Assembly (NCBI GenBank): GCA_020440745.1
Contig: JAGRNM010000121.1
Coordinates: 1 to 5,129, forward strand
Reading direction: 5' to 3'
Origin: Deltaproteobacteria bacterium
GTDB lineage: Bacteria > UBA10199 > DSSB01
DNA: 5,129 bases
Shown: positions 5,101 through 5,129 of the stretch, one piece after another
Layout: each line of letters starts with the position of its first letter
How positions within the stretch are numbered: position 1 is the stretch's first letter
Position numbers and translations under genes: made by a program
Notes under the pieces: model-generated
The model's database searches: none
Told to the model about the DNA's origin: nothing
What the model saw: the letters and a program-made list of their open reading frames with translations, nothing else

Positions 5101-5120
5101 CCAATTGGAGTTTAAAACTC
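5101..5120. repeat. Adjacent palindromes near the right edge
   Basis: CCAATTGG (5101-5108) is a perfect palindrome and abuts GAGTTT-A-AAACTC (5108-5120), a 6-bp inverted repeat around one base. They may be operator half-sites for a gene beyond the window or chance in A/T-rich DNA. The remaining bases from 5061 to 5129 show no gene. Confidence 0.2.
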
Positions 5121-5129
5121 TCCCAACAA

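Overview
The window looks like chromosomal DNA of an A/T-rich, probably Gram-negative bacterium. The evidence is a lipoprotein-type signal peptide with Gln after the lipobox Cys, a membrane-anchored enzyme predicted to face the periplasm, and a single-cluster ferredoxin domain of the kind common in anaerobes. The fusion of TatD with its associated radical SAM enzyme, together with that ferredoxin, would fit Desulfobacterota-like or related lineages. That placement is an inference; there is no rRNA or other marker here. No mobile element, CRISPR array or phage gene is visible.

Left part (1-528), minus strand: the first 30 codons of purD, which runs off the left edge, are preceded by a short reading frame. 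That frame reads like the N-terminal start of an aldehyde dehydrogenase cut off after at most about 65-85 residues, and is probably a gene remnant. A leader with two small hairpins separates it from the divergent plus-strand genes.

Middle (529-2656), plus strand: two two-domain proteins lie in a row. The first joins a [4Fe-4S] ferredoxin to a domain resembling a small heat-shock protein (alpha-crystallin/Hsp20). The second joins a complete TatD metal-dependent hydrolase to a complete TatD-associated radical SAM domain in one uninterrupted frame. The spacer between them holds a perfect 10-bp inverted repeat and a CAA-rich leader without a clear Shine-Dalgarno. After the fusion gene comes a 177-base gap that can fold into a three-way junction.

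Right part (2834-4858), plus strand: a tightly packed operon of three genes. They encode an exported NAGPA-like phosphodiester glycosidase, a pterin-4a-carbinolamine dehydratase (phhB) that overlaps it by one base, and a membrane-anchored endonuclease/exonuclease/phosphatase (EEP) enzyme that overlaps or abuts phhB. The outer two genes suggest breakdown of phosphodiesters outside the cytoplasm; phhB is cytoplasmic and its link to them is unclear.

Right flank (4859-5129): no gene. It holds a GC-rich hairpin followed by a T-rich tract (probable plus-strand terminator), and an inverted-repeat structure that folds better as minus-strand RNA and ends in seven U's. The latter is a candidate small RNA of about 105 nt with a plausible promoter.
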